Below are positions 9,365-18,654 of a stretch of DNA of 32,000 nt, one piece after another (position 1 is the first letter of the stretch; every line of letters starts with the position of its first letter). Position numbers and translations under genes: made by a program. The stretch comes from Cristatella mucedo. Its lineage: Eukaryota > Bryozoa > Phylactolaemata > Cristatellidae. The notes under the pieces are model-generated. The model was not told where the DNA came from and searched no databases. It was given only the letters and a program-made list of their open reading frames with translations. The stretch is taken from positions 1,110,501-1,142,500 of the forward strand of contig WPIO01000132.1 in assembly GCA_009760855.2 (NCBI GenBank). Reading direction: 5' to 3'.

Positions 9365-10516
9365 GTAAATATTGATTCGTGGTGCTGTACACTCGTTGGC
9401 ATGGCCTGCTTTGAGCTGCCTTGCGTCTTATGCCATCTTTACCTAAAAAGCATGCATCCACTGCTCACATATCTGCTTTAATTGCTTAGCAGTCTTTTTA
9501 CCAAACTCGGTCTTCTTCTTAAGATTATACCCCTCCCTACCCCAACCCCGTGATGCTAGACTCTACTAAACTAGCTATGACAATAGGTTGTTATGCAATT
9601 AGGTTTTCACTGCCGTTCGTTGGTAGGGGGCTGTGTAAACCAATCTGGCATTGCATTATGTAATATAGATCGATGCTTCATCGAAAATGATCTCCGGAGG
9701 TGCATGCTTGGCAACTGAACTGATCTGAATTTCCACATTTCATGATCGTGTTGCTGCACATGGCCAGATACTGTTTAGTACTAGTTATGAAAAAGTTGAT
9801 TTTAACATCCAATGAAAAATTGTCTGACGTGTTTTCATTTATTGTGGCACTAAAGAAACCCAGACTCTGCCACCATGTCCTGTATTTCTAAAATTCAAGG
9901 CGTTTCATCGAGAGGCGAGATTGATTGCAACCTATAGGTAAACCTCGAAACGATGGGATGAGTAAGGGTGGTGCTTCTAGGCCGTGTGCACAGGCAAGCA
10001 AGCTTGTCCACTCACTCACCCTTGCTCACTTGAGTGACATGCTATACGTCAGCCCTGCCGTCCATTTTTCGAGTTTGTCTACTACAACAGGTCACTGCAG
10101 GCTCGTGGTCAAAAAAGCAAAATGGATTTCTCATGACGTCTGCACCAACTTCTTTTTAGCTGCTTATCTAAAGGCCGGGATCATTGCACGGCTCGATTGG
10201 TGCCGTCTGCCATCTTCGTTTCCTGCTGGGGAACTGTGGTCATAGGCCTGGGCAAGAAGGCCCCGTGGGACCTCCAGCTGGCCCCCTCTGACCGACCTGT
10301 ATTGGCGTGACGAGCACGTGCACCAAAGGGGGGTTAGGGCCATGTCGGGTGGCATGCCATCCCGACCTGGCCACTTGCTCTGCCTTCTGTGAATGTCTTC
10401 CTTTGGCAAGACTAAGATCCTTCCACCCTTGGTGGCTTTACCCATTGCTCTCGTCGTCGCACAGATATCGTTTAGGCATTCCCCTTGCTGGCCGTGTTCC
10501 CAATAAGAATCATATT
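9365..10516. other. TRAK intron h-i, first part, nothing recognised
   Basis: About 1.15 kb with no element that I can name. Open frames of up to 106 codons overlap on both strands and look like chance. Confidence 0.45.
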
Positions 10517-10670
10517 ATTAGCTGATTGATCCAACAGCCTCATTTGTATAGCGGCAGAAGAGCCGTAACAGCTATCAGCGCCGATTGCAGTGGGCAATGA
10601 AGGATCGCCCGCTGGATGACCCAAACCTTGTCGACCTAGGTCGTGAATAGCGAGCACCTAGCCTCCTGGG
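10517..10670 (-). repeat. SINE D copy 3
   Basis: Minus strand, nearly full length. On the minus strand the 3' end reads GCCGCTATACAAATGAGGCTG, the clearest example of the CTATACAAATGA tail. The B box is mutated (CTGGATGACCCAAACC on the + strand). A G9-10 run follows at 10681. Confidence 0.8.
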
Positions 10671-11026
10671 CAAAGACCCAGGGGGGGGGGCCAAAAAGGA
10701 GCCCCGCTCTCCTGTGAGCGCGCCGAGCCCGCCAAACGACTCGCCGTCTGTCGAATGAAGGGCCGTCCTCCTTCAAGCTGTTCTTCAGGTTGATGTGTTT
10801 CTATTTCCACCTGTTTAGCAGTGCCTGCCACCTAAGTCGGCGATCGGCCGGCCTCAGCAGCAGCGGCGGCGAGATTGCCAGCGCCGCCACCGCTGCTGCT
10901 GAGCCCTCCTCCCTACTCTCCTATCTAGCCCTAGTTCTGTCAGGCTGCCGCCGAAGCCCTGGTAGCCCGATCGCCTGATCGCTCGCCACCGGTCGTTAAC
11001 AGCAGCGTTCGCTTTGACTTGCGCAG
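10671..11026. other. Intron end before exon i, nothing recognised
   Basis: GC-rich, with a CAGCAGCGGCGGCG-type run near 10860. No repeat family or conserved coding was recognised. Confidence 0.4.
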
Positions 11027-11255
11027 ACGATCGACAAGCTGCTCCGCGCAAGGGCTTCGAGCGGACCTCGTCGGTCTACACGTACACAACGTCCAGGGTC
11101 ATGCACCCTACCGACGACTATTCGACCAGGCAGCACGGCACGCCTGCTGCCACCACTGTCACGACCATGACTCTGCCTTCGACAGCCATGTCGACCGGCT
11201 GCAGCACTGCCGTGGCTGGCAGCGGCCAGTCGTGTGTCACGTCGGCGTCGGTTGG
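11027..11255 (+). CDS. TRAK: TRAK exon i (Ser/Thr-rich region)
   Basis: Residues 479-555. The block SSVYTYTTSRVMHPTDDYS matches the family's STFTFTTCRILHPSDE. The rest is Thr/Ser-rich (TPAATTVTTMTLPSTAMSTG) and fits the phosphorylatable, poorly conserved part of these proteins. The acceptor is CTTGCGCAG at 11026 and the donor TTGG|GTGAGT is full consensus. The following intron (4.8 kb) is packed with retrotransposon remnants. Confidence 0.92.
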
Positions 11256-11334
11256 GTGAGTAAACAAGATGATCGTTTGCTGCTTGCTGCACGGCCCCCT
11301 TGCCTCGGTGTGGCGCAGTGATGCACGATGCTGT

Positions 11335-11786
11335 GTCAGTATGCAATCTGGGTGTCCTATTCCAAAATGACCTTTCACTAGGTGTCCTCATCTGCTCTAC
11401 AGTCAAGTCGTCTGTTTACTTTCAGCTTCATAACATTGCAAAAATGCAGGCGTGCTGAGACAGGAATACTGCATCCAAATTAGTGTGACTTCTGTAGCTC
11501 ACTGCTTTCTGATCTACTCACCTGTGCAATCAGGTGCTTGCAGTTGGTGCAAACCTCGGCAGCTAGGTTTTCTGTTGTGAGTGTTGCAACTGCTACATTA
11601 CACCACTTTTCACCCACTTGCATTGCTTCCAAATCAAGCAGCACATCGACTGCAAGGTTCCTGTCTCTCATTTTTATGTCACCTCATTCTCTTGCTCCAG
11701 CCTTTCTATCAGAACTACTCCTCAATCAGTTTTCGAATCGTGCTATGTTTGCATCTGCCCGTGCTTTCAGTTTGCAATAAAATTTA
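11335..11786 (+). mobile_element. LINE family B reverse transcriptase fragment
   Basis: A + strand remnant. It begins with LGVLFQNDLSLGV (the conserved NLGVxFDxxLS block), then STVKSSVYFQLHNIAK, LVQTSAARF and HFSPTC-like motifs in different frames, so it carries several frameshifts. It breaks off at about 11786, where an oppositely oriented family A tail starts. Small open frames here are pieces of this pseudogene. Confidence 0.8.
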
Positions 11787-11932
11787 ATGTAATGTATCTC
11801 ATCTGTAACTCCACAATGCCACAAGATCTAGGTGGGTGTTACACTGGAGTGTTTTCTATCGTGCACTCAACTCCCAAGCAACCTTTGGTGTGAATGTGGT
11901 AGCCAACAGACTCATAACTAAGAGAACAATGA
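11787..11932 (-). mobile_element. LINE family A 3' tail
   Basis: A minus-strand fragment of 3' UTR only. It aligns with 3478-3625 and 26766-26910 (CTGTAACTCCACAA..GCCACAA, GTGGGTGTTACAC, GGTAGCCAACAGACT). On the minus strand it ends GTTACAGATGAGATACATTACATT. Confidence 0.8.
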
Positions 11933-11934
11933 TA

Positions 11935-12645
11935 ATAAGCGTAATAATAATAATGAGGCACTTGATAAAGCGCCCTCAGAGAACTCAATCTCTTTCTAGG
12001 CGCTTTACATTTGCTGCAAAGGGAACCGCGATTGAATGCTGAGTAATATCATGCTTGATAAACAACATGAATAACATGGTTAGGGGTCAGCATGCAAGTG
12101 TGGTTATTGGCACATGTACAGTGTCAGCACGCATGACCACATAAAGGACGAATCACAGAGACCCACTAAATGCTGTTCTAAATAGGTGTTTTTTTAAGTT
12201 CTTTTAAATGTAGTCAAGTCAGGGGATGTTGTGACACAAGACTGGGGTGAGTTCCAGGCTTTGGGAGCATACGAACTAAATGCACCGTCTCCAAAGGATT
12301 TGAGATTTGTACGGGGTATAGGTAAATAGTTAGATTCCGAAAAGTGGGTGGTACGATGCTTGGCCTGGTGGGGGAGTAGGTCTGAGAGATAGGCTGGAGC
12401 CAAAGAATGAAGTGACCTAAAAGTGAGCAACAAAACCTTGAAGTCGACCCGTTGCTTGACTGGTAGCCAGTGCAGGTCGGCGAGAAGTGTTGTGATGTGG
12501 CAACTTCGACGCTCACGACAGACAAGCCTCACTGCAGAGTTTTGAACCAACTAAAAGCACCTGGTTGCACATGCCGGTAGGCCAGCAAGCAGTGAGTTAC
12601 AGCATAGCTGAGCTAGGAGGCAGTCGAGAGTACACAGGAAAGTTC
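11935..12645 (-). mobile_element. LINE family B 3' half
   Basis: Minus strand. It starts with AATAATAATAAT (tail), then a perfect stem AAAGCGCC (11967-11974) / GGCGCTTT (11999-12006) with an inner AGAGA/TCTCT stem, then the 3' UTR, then reverse transcriptase C-terminus with VQNSAVRLV, HITTLLADLHWLPVKQRVDF and FSSYAPKAWNS. The frame is open for 118 codons from 12550 to 12194. The upstream part is shifted. It is a dead, 5'-truncated copy. Confidence 0.88.
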
Positions 12646-12649
12646 GCCT

Positions 12650-13195
12650 GCAAAGGACAGCTGGAAAGGATGTGCCACAGTCGGCAGCAGGAGTGTGTGT
12701 CTTTTAATTAGAATTTTGAAAGTTAGTTTCACAGTCTGGTACATAAAGCAAAAGCGTCGGTTGTCACCAGGATGCCAAAGCGAATGAATGGAGCAGCTGT
12801 ATTAGCTATTGTCCCTGTAGGGCCTAGGGGCACGCAGTTCATCTTGGTATTAAGGAGCCAAGCCGTGACGGGCCTTGCAGGTCTAGTGCCGAGCTGGTTT
12901 GGTCCAGCGGTCAAGGTGCTCGCCCCGACCTGGCTGAGGTTGTGGGCTCGAACCCGGAGGCATATGTGAAGCGCCTGAATAGAGACTAAGTTCTCTTGGG
13001 GCGCTATACAAATGAATTATATATATTTTTTTATTAGTGTAGAGTGCTACTCTCTGTCCGTCGATCAACTGGAAGTCGTAGTAGCTCCTTTAATGAAGGA
13101 GATGCGTGCTCAAACCTCGGGGATTTGTTCACTAGCAGTCTAGCCATATCCATCACCAGCTGCAGTGGCCATACTTAGTGGTCTTAAAGCAAGAT
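12650..13195 (-). mobile_element. LINE family A fragment split by a SINE
   Basis: Two minus-strand pieces, 12650-12883 and 13035-13195, align consecutively with 26980-27360 of the longest family A copy (ACAGTCGGCAGCAGG; GGAGCCAAGCCGTGACGGGCC; CCGTCGATCAACTGGAAG; CGTGCTCAAACCTCGGGG). The gap is filled by SINE C, flanked by a TAGTG duplication. Both pieces are heavily mutated. Confidence 0.85.
12889..13034 (+). repeat. SINE C copy 1, tRNA-derived, with target duplication
   Basis: Complete copy. It has a pol III A box TGGTCCAGCGG (12900-12910) and B box GGGCTCGAACCC (12944-12955) at tRNA-like spacing, then a tail with nested stems AGCGCC/GGCGCT (12970-12975 with 13000-13005) and AGAGA/TCTCT, ending CTATACAAATGAATTAT and a TA/T run. 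TAGTG precedes (12884-12888) and follows (13035-13039) as a target-site duplication inside LINE A. Confidence 0.9.
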
Positions 13196-13599
13196 AAAAA
13201 CAGTAACATATTTAATCAGCAGGCGACCTAGTTCGCTACTGCCCCAAGTGGTCCACGTCTTGCTAGCTTGGCTCTTGTCCACTCGACCTTTTAAAGTGAT
13301 TTCTCAAGACAGGCGCCAGCATTCTGACGTCTGGAAGGGGCAGGCATAGACTCGTGTGCTTTCGGTGGAATCGCACGGACTTCAGCCGGCCTGGGGCGAG
13401 GCAGCTACATGCATCACAGGTGCCTGACGTTTCAGCAATCACAATATCAGAAATATACCGGAACGCTACCAGCAGCCGTTGACATTTATACTGGGACGTC
13501 CCCCACTGAGATAGGAACTGCATTTTTCAGTCGACTCCCTCCATGACCAGATTCACCTCAACATCTTGTCATCTTGCATCACCAAATGGCTATCTTTTG

Positions 13600-13745
13600 T
13601 TGATCAAATCTTCAGCTCGTATGCACCAAAAGTGTGGAACTTGCTTCCGCGTATGGTCGCTACCTGAAATGACTTTGCATCCTTAAAGTCTCGGCTAAGG
13701 ATGCCTCTGTTCTGGTCAGCTATCCCTTTGCCCCAGTGAACTTTC
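13600..13745 (+). mobile_element. Reverse transcriptase C-terminal scrap (LINE B-like)
   Basis: Contains FSSYAPKVWNLLPRMVAT then a stop and further family-like residues (FASLKSRLRMPLF). It is the FSSYAPKxWNxLP end of an L2/CR1-type polyprotein, more diverged from family B than the other copies, and could be a third family. Confidence 0.6.
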
Positions 13746-13867
13746 TTTTGTTGTTCCTGCATGCTTTGCATGGGTATCTGTGCATGACTCAGTGCCTGTT
13801 GTTAGCCATACAGTCCTAAAAACCGGTAGCCGTTAGTATATTCACGTTTGCTACAGCATGGTACCCT

Positions 13868-13926
13868 AAGCATAATAATAATAATAATAATGCATTTGAT
13901 ATAGAGCCTTCAAAGAATTCAGTCTT

Positions 13927-13964
<38 letters not shown>

Positions 13965-14130
13965 CATTTATATAGCGCCCCAAGAGAACTTAATCTCTAT
14001 TCAGGCGCTTCACACGTGCCTCGGGGCTCGAGCCCATGACCTCAGCCAGACTTTGGTCGGGGCGAGCACCTTAACCGTTGGACCGGGCACTTAAATTTGC
14101 TGCAAACAGAGCATGATTCTTGTTTGCTTT
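13868..14130 (-). mobile_element. LINE family B tail interrupted by SINE C
   Basis: Left part 13868-13930: AATAATAATAAT then GCATTTGATATAGAGCCTTC and GAATTCAGTC, the LINE B tail. Right part 14085-14130: GCACTTAAATTTGCTGCAAA and AGAGCATGATTCTTG, the next stretch of LINE B. Between them lies a minus-strand SINE C, so the insertion order is clear. Confidence 0.75.
13935..14087 (-). repeat. SINE C copy 2 with (TA)n tail
   Basis: Minus strand, near complete. A TA run of about 28 bp (13934-13961) adjoins the tail AATTCATTTATATAGCGCCCC, then the hairpin, the B-box complement GGGCTCGAGCCC and the A-box region CCGTTGGACCGGGC. It is inserted in LINE B. The TA run lies exactly at the tail, as expected if it grew from the SINE's own terminal repeat. 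Confidence 0.88.
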
Positions 14131-14169
14131 TGCATGCTTGCTACCTTGCATGCTGTTAATTCGTTAATA

Positions 14170-14247
14170 CTGAGTTATAAAGCGCCTGAACTGAGATTAA
14201 ATTCTCTTAGAGCACTACAAATGAACTATTATTATTGTTATTATTCA
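14170..14247 (+). repeat. SINE C or LINE B tail fragment
   Basis: Only the 3' tail is left: AAAGCGCCTGAACTGAGATTAAATTCTCTTAGAGCACTACAAATGA followed by ATTATTATTGTTATTATT. The CTGAACTGAGAT body resembles SINE C, and the ATT run resembles LINE B tails. Confidence 0.75.
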
Positions 14248-15072
14248 TTGATGTCCATGATGCCTGTGTGAGACAATAGGTGCTCTAAAAGGATTATGTA
14301 AGTCATCATACTCTCGTGGGTGTTTATATACTCGTAGTAGTGCTGTCTCTATGAAGTGATTAGCTCTAAATCCTGACTGGAATTTACTTCGAATGTCTTT
14401 TATATGACCAGCAAAAGGGAGACTAGGCAGAAGTTATTTCAAGAACTCGCGGTCTAGTGTGGGACTAACTACTGAGTGGCCAGACTCCGTGGCCCAAACC
14501 TAAAGCTAAGCACACTCATTGTGTACTCATTGTGTTCTCAATAAATACCGTATTTATTGTAGTTATTGTGCTGGTTGTGGTAAGCAGCATCGTTGGCTGT
14601 TAGCTGACTTGTGCATTGTATCAGCCCTTGTTCAAAGGAATGTTCTACCAGCTGCCGACGTTTATTTCCAACCTGGTATTCTGTGGAACTTATGCATGTG
14701 TTGGCAGAGAAATTTGAGGGGTTCACTGAGGATATTTTTAAGAGAGCCATTGGGTGGTTGGTCTTGTGCCGGAAAAGTTTTAGAACCACGGCGTGAAGTG
14801 ACTTGTACCCCGAAACTCGGCACATCCTGGGTCGATCCTGGTGTGCTGCTGTCCTCTAGAATTACTTATACGTTGCAGCTCAAAGTCCTATTTTGTTACT
14901 GCTGTGGCCACTGTGTTTTTTGCCAAAATCCAATCGAAACCGGTTACCATTGTTGTAGCAATGGGGCTGAACATATCGCCCCCCTTCAGCTGCATTTACT
15001 TAGCGCCTCGAATCCACTCTAGGTAGTCTGCTTGACCACACGAAGCTGCAAATTATTGTCAACTGAAAGCAA
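14248..15072. other. TRAK intron i-j, unassigned
   Basis: A 167-codon + strand frame (14519-15022) and a 95-codon minus frame overlap here. Both are Cys/Leu-rich or mixed, without conserved motifs or high third-position GC, so neither is annotated as coding. No repeat was recognised apart from short ones at the edges. Confidence 0.4.
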
Positions 15073-15130
15073 TGGTAGTTGCCATTAAGGCTTTTATGCT
15101 GCAATATAAATGAGACTGTTAGGTTCACCA
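15073..15130 (+). repeat. SINE D 3' end fragment
   Basis: Short, diverged: GTTGCCATTAAGGCTTTTATGCTGCAATATAAATGAGACTG resembles the end of SINE D (AAAGGCTCTTCTATCGCTATACAAATGAGGCTG). The tRNA-like head is absent. Confidence 0.5.
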
Positions 15131-15758
15131 ACCTTTACTTTACTTTTCGCATAAACCTGCTCTGTTGTGTTTTGCAACACTATCTTAGCAACTTGTGCAG
15201 GCCGTTGTCGACGCTACCGTTGTGCTGGCCTGTTATGAACTTGTTTATCTGCATGCACGTGCTTGCAGCAGGTGGAAAACGCCCTCTCTCGGCTTAATAG
15301 GGCTTATTCACTTTAAGTCCATCTTGCAGCACAACAGAGATAGAGAGAGACAGACAGACAGACAGAGGGAGAGACAAATTGACGAACAGAAAGAGTCACA
15401 AACTCACCGTGCTGTAGCGGTCCTCGTGTGCTTTGATGTGCCATCTTGCCATCTAGGTTCTGCTGTTCTGTGTTGGCCAACGTAAACAAACCTTAAATTC
15501 TTAATGGGGGACTTCTTGTCGTGCGCTTATATCGGTTCACCTGTTGTGTGTAATGGTGTGATTACAGAAATGCCGTATAGCTAATGTGCTCGACTGAGCA
15601 CTGAGAATGCTTCTGGAGTCTGAGACTAGCTACACCGGTGACGAGATGCTGCTATAAGGATTTAAAGCAGCGTTCGATAGAGCTACTCACGGCCCGCCTC
15701 TTCCTAAAATAGTGCCTCTAAGTAGCGCCGAGGCTGCTTTGCCCTGGCAAACCCTTCA
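15131..15758. other. Intron, nothing recognised except GACA repeat
   Basis: Includes a short GACAGACAGACA tract at 15347-15367. Otherwise unassigned. Confidence 0.4.
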
Positions 15759-15763
15759 CTCTT

Positions 15764-15849
<86 letters not shown>
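15759..15849. repeat. (CT)n microsatellite near last TRAK exon
   Basis: About 90 bp of nearly pure CT on the sense strand, roughly 210 bp upstream of the acceptor of the terminal exon. Confidence 0.97.
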
Positions 15850-15850
<1 letters not shown>

Positions 15851-16057
15851 CTGCTGCTGCTATCCTGCCAGCGGGCGACGTCTGTCGTCGCCCACCTCGA
15901 GCTGGGCCGCCGTGGCCTTGCTCCGGCGGCCCGCTCGCAAGGCTGCCAATTTTGTCCAATGGACTAGCGCTCGGTGCCACGCCTGCACTTGCGCAAGCGA
16001 GACCAGAGGGAGGGGCCGCTTCTCATGCCTGCCGCCGAGCTTGCTGTCTTTTTTCAG

Positions 16058-16406
16058 ATCGCAGCTTCCCGGTCAGCGGCCCAGTCTGATGGTGCCCGTG
16101 CCGTTTGCGGCGACGCCCGCCTGGCAGCACCAGCAGGCCACCACGAGCACGTTCAGCGTGTCGCTGAACCTCGCCACCATCCTGAAGGAGCGCGGCATCA
16201 CCGCCGCCGCATCGTCGACCCTCGGCCTTGCGCTGAACGGCTTGAACATGGCAGTCAACCCGGGTCGCGTCGCCAGCATCGTCACCGAGTCGCTCTACGG
16301 CTCGGCGAGCGCGCCGGCAAAGCGAGGCCTAGCCGATCTGGGGCTACTGACGTCGCATTCGTCGTCGTCGTCGTCAAGGCCGGTCATGTCGTCGTCGATC
16401 TTCTAA
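16058..16406 (+). CDS. TRAK: TRAK terminal exon with stop codon
   Basis: Residues 555-670 and the stop TAA at 16404-16406. It contains TSTFSVSLNLATILKERGIT, equivalent to the family's TTTMSTSLGLVWLLKERGIS. About 70 further residues end in a poly-Ser run and MSSSIF. The acceptor is CTTTTTTCAG at 16057. Vertebrate TRAKs continue 200-300 residues past LKERGI with Miro- and cargo-related regions, so this isoform is shorter. An alternative ending through a later splice cannot be excluded. Confidence 0.91.
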
Positions 16407-17640
16407 CCTTTCGAGGGTCCACTGTCGACGAGCGGTCTGATGGCGAGCGATTGCAATGTCACCGCTGCTGCTGCTGCCGCCTCTTCGGCAGCAGCGGTGG
16501 CACTTCCGGCCTGGTGGGCGGTGCCCAGCAGCGACTGCTCCTCAGTTGGCTCAGCTGCAGTCGGTCCGAATCGTTCCGGAAACGCGAGAGGAGCCTGGGA
16601 AGGGGGCCGTCATCGCTTGTGCTCGGAGAAGTGTCTCACTTTGCTCTGCCGTTTGCAATCTGTATTCCTACTGTGATACCGTTTTCATGCCGTGAAGGTG
16701 GCCTCCGCCGTGCCTTTACGGGTGTCCACCGTGACCATTTGCTGGTTCAGTTAATCCTGCAGAAAGGGGCAATGTTCTCTCTATCTCTGTCTCTCTTTCT
16801 CGACCTCTCTCAGGCCACAGTGCTTGGCAGAATTGGAGAAGGAGGGGTAGGTGGTGCAAGCGAGTCGTGACAGTTACTTTTCTCCTTAGCCATCCGATCG
16901 TTGTCATGTCTTTGTGGATGCGTGCTCTATCGTGCGCTCTTAGCGAAGCGGGTTGAATTCCAGTTGCTTCTTTTACCAAGTCGAATTGTTCTCGTGGTCG
17001 CAGCATGCTCCGACCGTGTTTAGGGTGGATTGCTGCCATATGCACACGCACACAGTCATCGGTGGCCATCTTTGTTTGAGTGCAAGTATGCGTTTGCTCG
17101 CTTCCGGACTCGGTTCAGCATTGGTACTGCTTCTGCTGTCACCCCAGATACTGACTCGAAGCTTCCGGGTCGTACACTTCCGGCTCATACTATTTCCCAG
17201 GCTCTTGGCCAGATGGTCACTGTACTTGCCTAATCTTAAATGGTGGCGACGTTTTTTGTTGTTGTGCCTCGCAGTGTTAGCGCTGATCTGTTGGCAGTAG
17301 CACAGTGCCATAGGACGTTGTGTAATTTATTAGTAAGCCGCTATGAGCAGCGTCCGCCTTCAAAGCCAAAAAACGCCTCACCTCGGAGCACAGTTTTCTT
17401 GGCTCCGTGCAGGAGATGCTGTTGCACTCCGAATCACTGTTGTGTTGATGCAAGCGACTCACAGCAGGTGCTGCCAATTGTCGTGCATATACACCGACTG
17501 CCTATGTACAGATGGACTTCTTGAGATGAGTCTGCACGTGGCAACAGCAGCTGCGGAGTGGTGCTCAGTCTGATAAGTCGATGTGAATATAGTGTAATAT
17601 GCATCTCCTTTTTAATAAAGTGCCTCGTTACGTAGTTTGT
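16407..17640 (+). other. Probable TRAK 3' UTR with poly(A) signal
   Basis: From the stop codon to a canonical AATAAA at 17614-17619 in TTTTTAATAAAGTGCC there are no SINE or LINE fragments, unlike the DNA on either side. That is what a 1.2-kb 3' UTR under constraint would look like. The cleavage point about 20 bases after the signal is my estimate. Small open frames here are not recognisable. Confidence 0.55.
17614..17619 (+). promoter_or_regulatory. Poly(A) signal AATAAA
   Basis: Canonical hexamer 1.2 kb after the TRAK stop, in a repeat-free stretch, followed by a T-rich region (TTGTACTTTCTTCTATT) that would suit a downstream element. It is the best candidate for the TRAK transcript end. Confidence 0.55.
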
Positions 17641-17689
17641 ACTTTCTTCTATTGGAGCTGCTCACTTCTTTAATGCAGCACAGCGCCCT

Positions 17690-18265
17690 TCCCCTCCCCT
17701 TAGTTTTGCATCCCGAAAAGCTGTGCCTGCTGAGACTTCAAGGTTTTGTCGCTCACTTTTAGGTCCCTTCATTCTTTGGCTCCAGCCTATGTCACAGATC
17801 TACTCCCCCCATCAGGCCGAGCATCGTACCACCCGTTTTTCGGAATCCAACAGTCTACAAATACCTCGTACAAACCTTAAATCCTTTGGAGACCGTGCAT
17901 TTAGTTCGTATGCTCCCAAAGCCTGGACCTTCCTCCCGACCTGCGTCAGAACATCCCCTGACCTGACCACATTTAAAAGAAACTCAAAAACACCTATTTA
18001 GGACAGCATTTAGTGGGTCCCTGTGATTCGTCCTTCGCGTGCATATGGGTGCTGACACTGTGCATGCTGCCACTAACCACATTTGCATGCTGACCCTGTG
18101 CATGTCACCCCTAACCATATTATTCATTGTGTTTGTTTTTCAAGCATGATTTTACTTACCATTCAATTGCATTTCCCTTTGCAGCAAATGTAAAGCGCCT
18201 AGAAAGAGATTAAGTTCTCTGAGGGCACTTTATCAAGTGTATTATTATTATTATTATTATTATGC
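17690..18265 (+). mobile_element. LINE family B 3' half, intact 3' end
   Basis: A + strand copy with about 95 open codons of reverse transcriptase C-terminus (FILWLQPMSQIYSPHQAEH; FSSYAPKAW; SPDLTTFKRNSK), stop at 17999, then a 3' UTR with GCATGCTGACCCTGTGCATG repeats. The terminal hairpin AGCGCC...GGCACT (18194-18229) with inner AGAGA/TCTCT is followed by ATTATT repeats to 18262. It lies just beyond the TRAK poly(A) signal. Confidence 0.9.
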
Positions 18266-18271
18266 CCACCC

Positions 18272-18311
18272 TTACCTACCTACCTACCTAACTACCTACC
18301 TACCTACCTAA
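18272..18311. repeat. (TACC)n microsatellite
   Basis: About 40 bp of TACC tetranucleotides directly after the ATT tail of the LINE B copy, perhaps seeded by it. Confidence 0.95.
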
Positions 18312-18654
18312 CGTCCCTTCTTTACTTCCCTACCCAGAAATGTGATCGATGCTGCACACACTCGAAACAATTATCCAATAGCATGGGCACTCTCGAAAGA
18401 ATTATGTATTGGTGCTAACCTCGTTAGCAAAAGGAAATCTTGTATGCATTGTATGAAGAGCATACATTTGCCTATTGCGCACTGTGGTCTACACGACTCC
18501 TCAAAACCCTGAAAATGTGTTACCTTCTGCCATTGTACCGCACTTCGACGGCTGCTCGGTTCAAATCACGCTAACCGGCCTACCATCCATTGCTGCACGT
18601 AGGACTTGGTCCAACTTTGCGCATATGCTACAAGTGCTCGGGCCGAATCCCACT
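18312..18654. other. Intergenic, nothing recognised
   Basis: No repeat family or coding signal seen. Confidence 0.4.

Larger units (their letters stand above)
1036..17640 (+). other. TRAK: TRAK/Milton gene, ten traced exons, 5' end missing
   Basis: This is the gene span for a trafficking kinesin-binding protein (TRAK1/2, Milton in flies). The family bridges kinesin-1 and dynein/dynactin to Miro on the outer mitochondrial membrane and so drives mitochondrial transport. Ten exons joined at GT..AG borders give 670 residues plus a stop; intron phases in order are 1,0,0,2,2,2,1,1,2, and each matches its neighbour. Residues 1-150 or so are the C-terminal half of the HAP1_N coiled coil (YEEKEHRLTEDCV, SSLLSQLV, DSLAAEIE). 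Residues 340-480 match the Milton/TRAK kinesin-associated region (LEVALRRLVLRRQN, EKLQIVKPIEG, SATLHHWQ, LNDPEED). A late motif LKERGI (597-602) is also typical. The human proteins are over 900 residues, so the first 100-150 residues are probably left of the window and the C-terminal tail is short. Recognition is by eye and the joins are my inference. Confidence 0.93.

Noticed and set aside
11618-12042. Small protein genes at 11.6-12.0 kb
   Set aside because: They are pieces of oppositely oriented LINE A and B remnants.
14519-15022. 167-codon + frame in the last TRAK intron
   Set aside because: No known motif, competing minus-strand frames of similar quality and no codon bias like that of the TRAK exons.
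15712-16089. 125-codon + frame ahead of the last TRAK exon
   Set aside because: It runs through the CT repeat and is in a different frame from the TRAK exon.
15974-16870. 298-codon + frame overlapping the TRAK terminal exon
   Set aside because: It is a shadow frame of the TRAK exon; the TRAK frame carries the LKERGI motif and fits the splice phase.
18241-18311. CRISPR-like or spaced repeats
   Set aside because: Simple ATT and TACC microsatellites at a LINE tail in an animal genome; no spacers.
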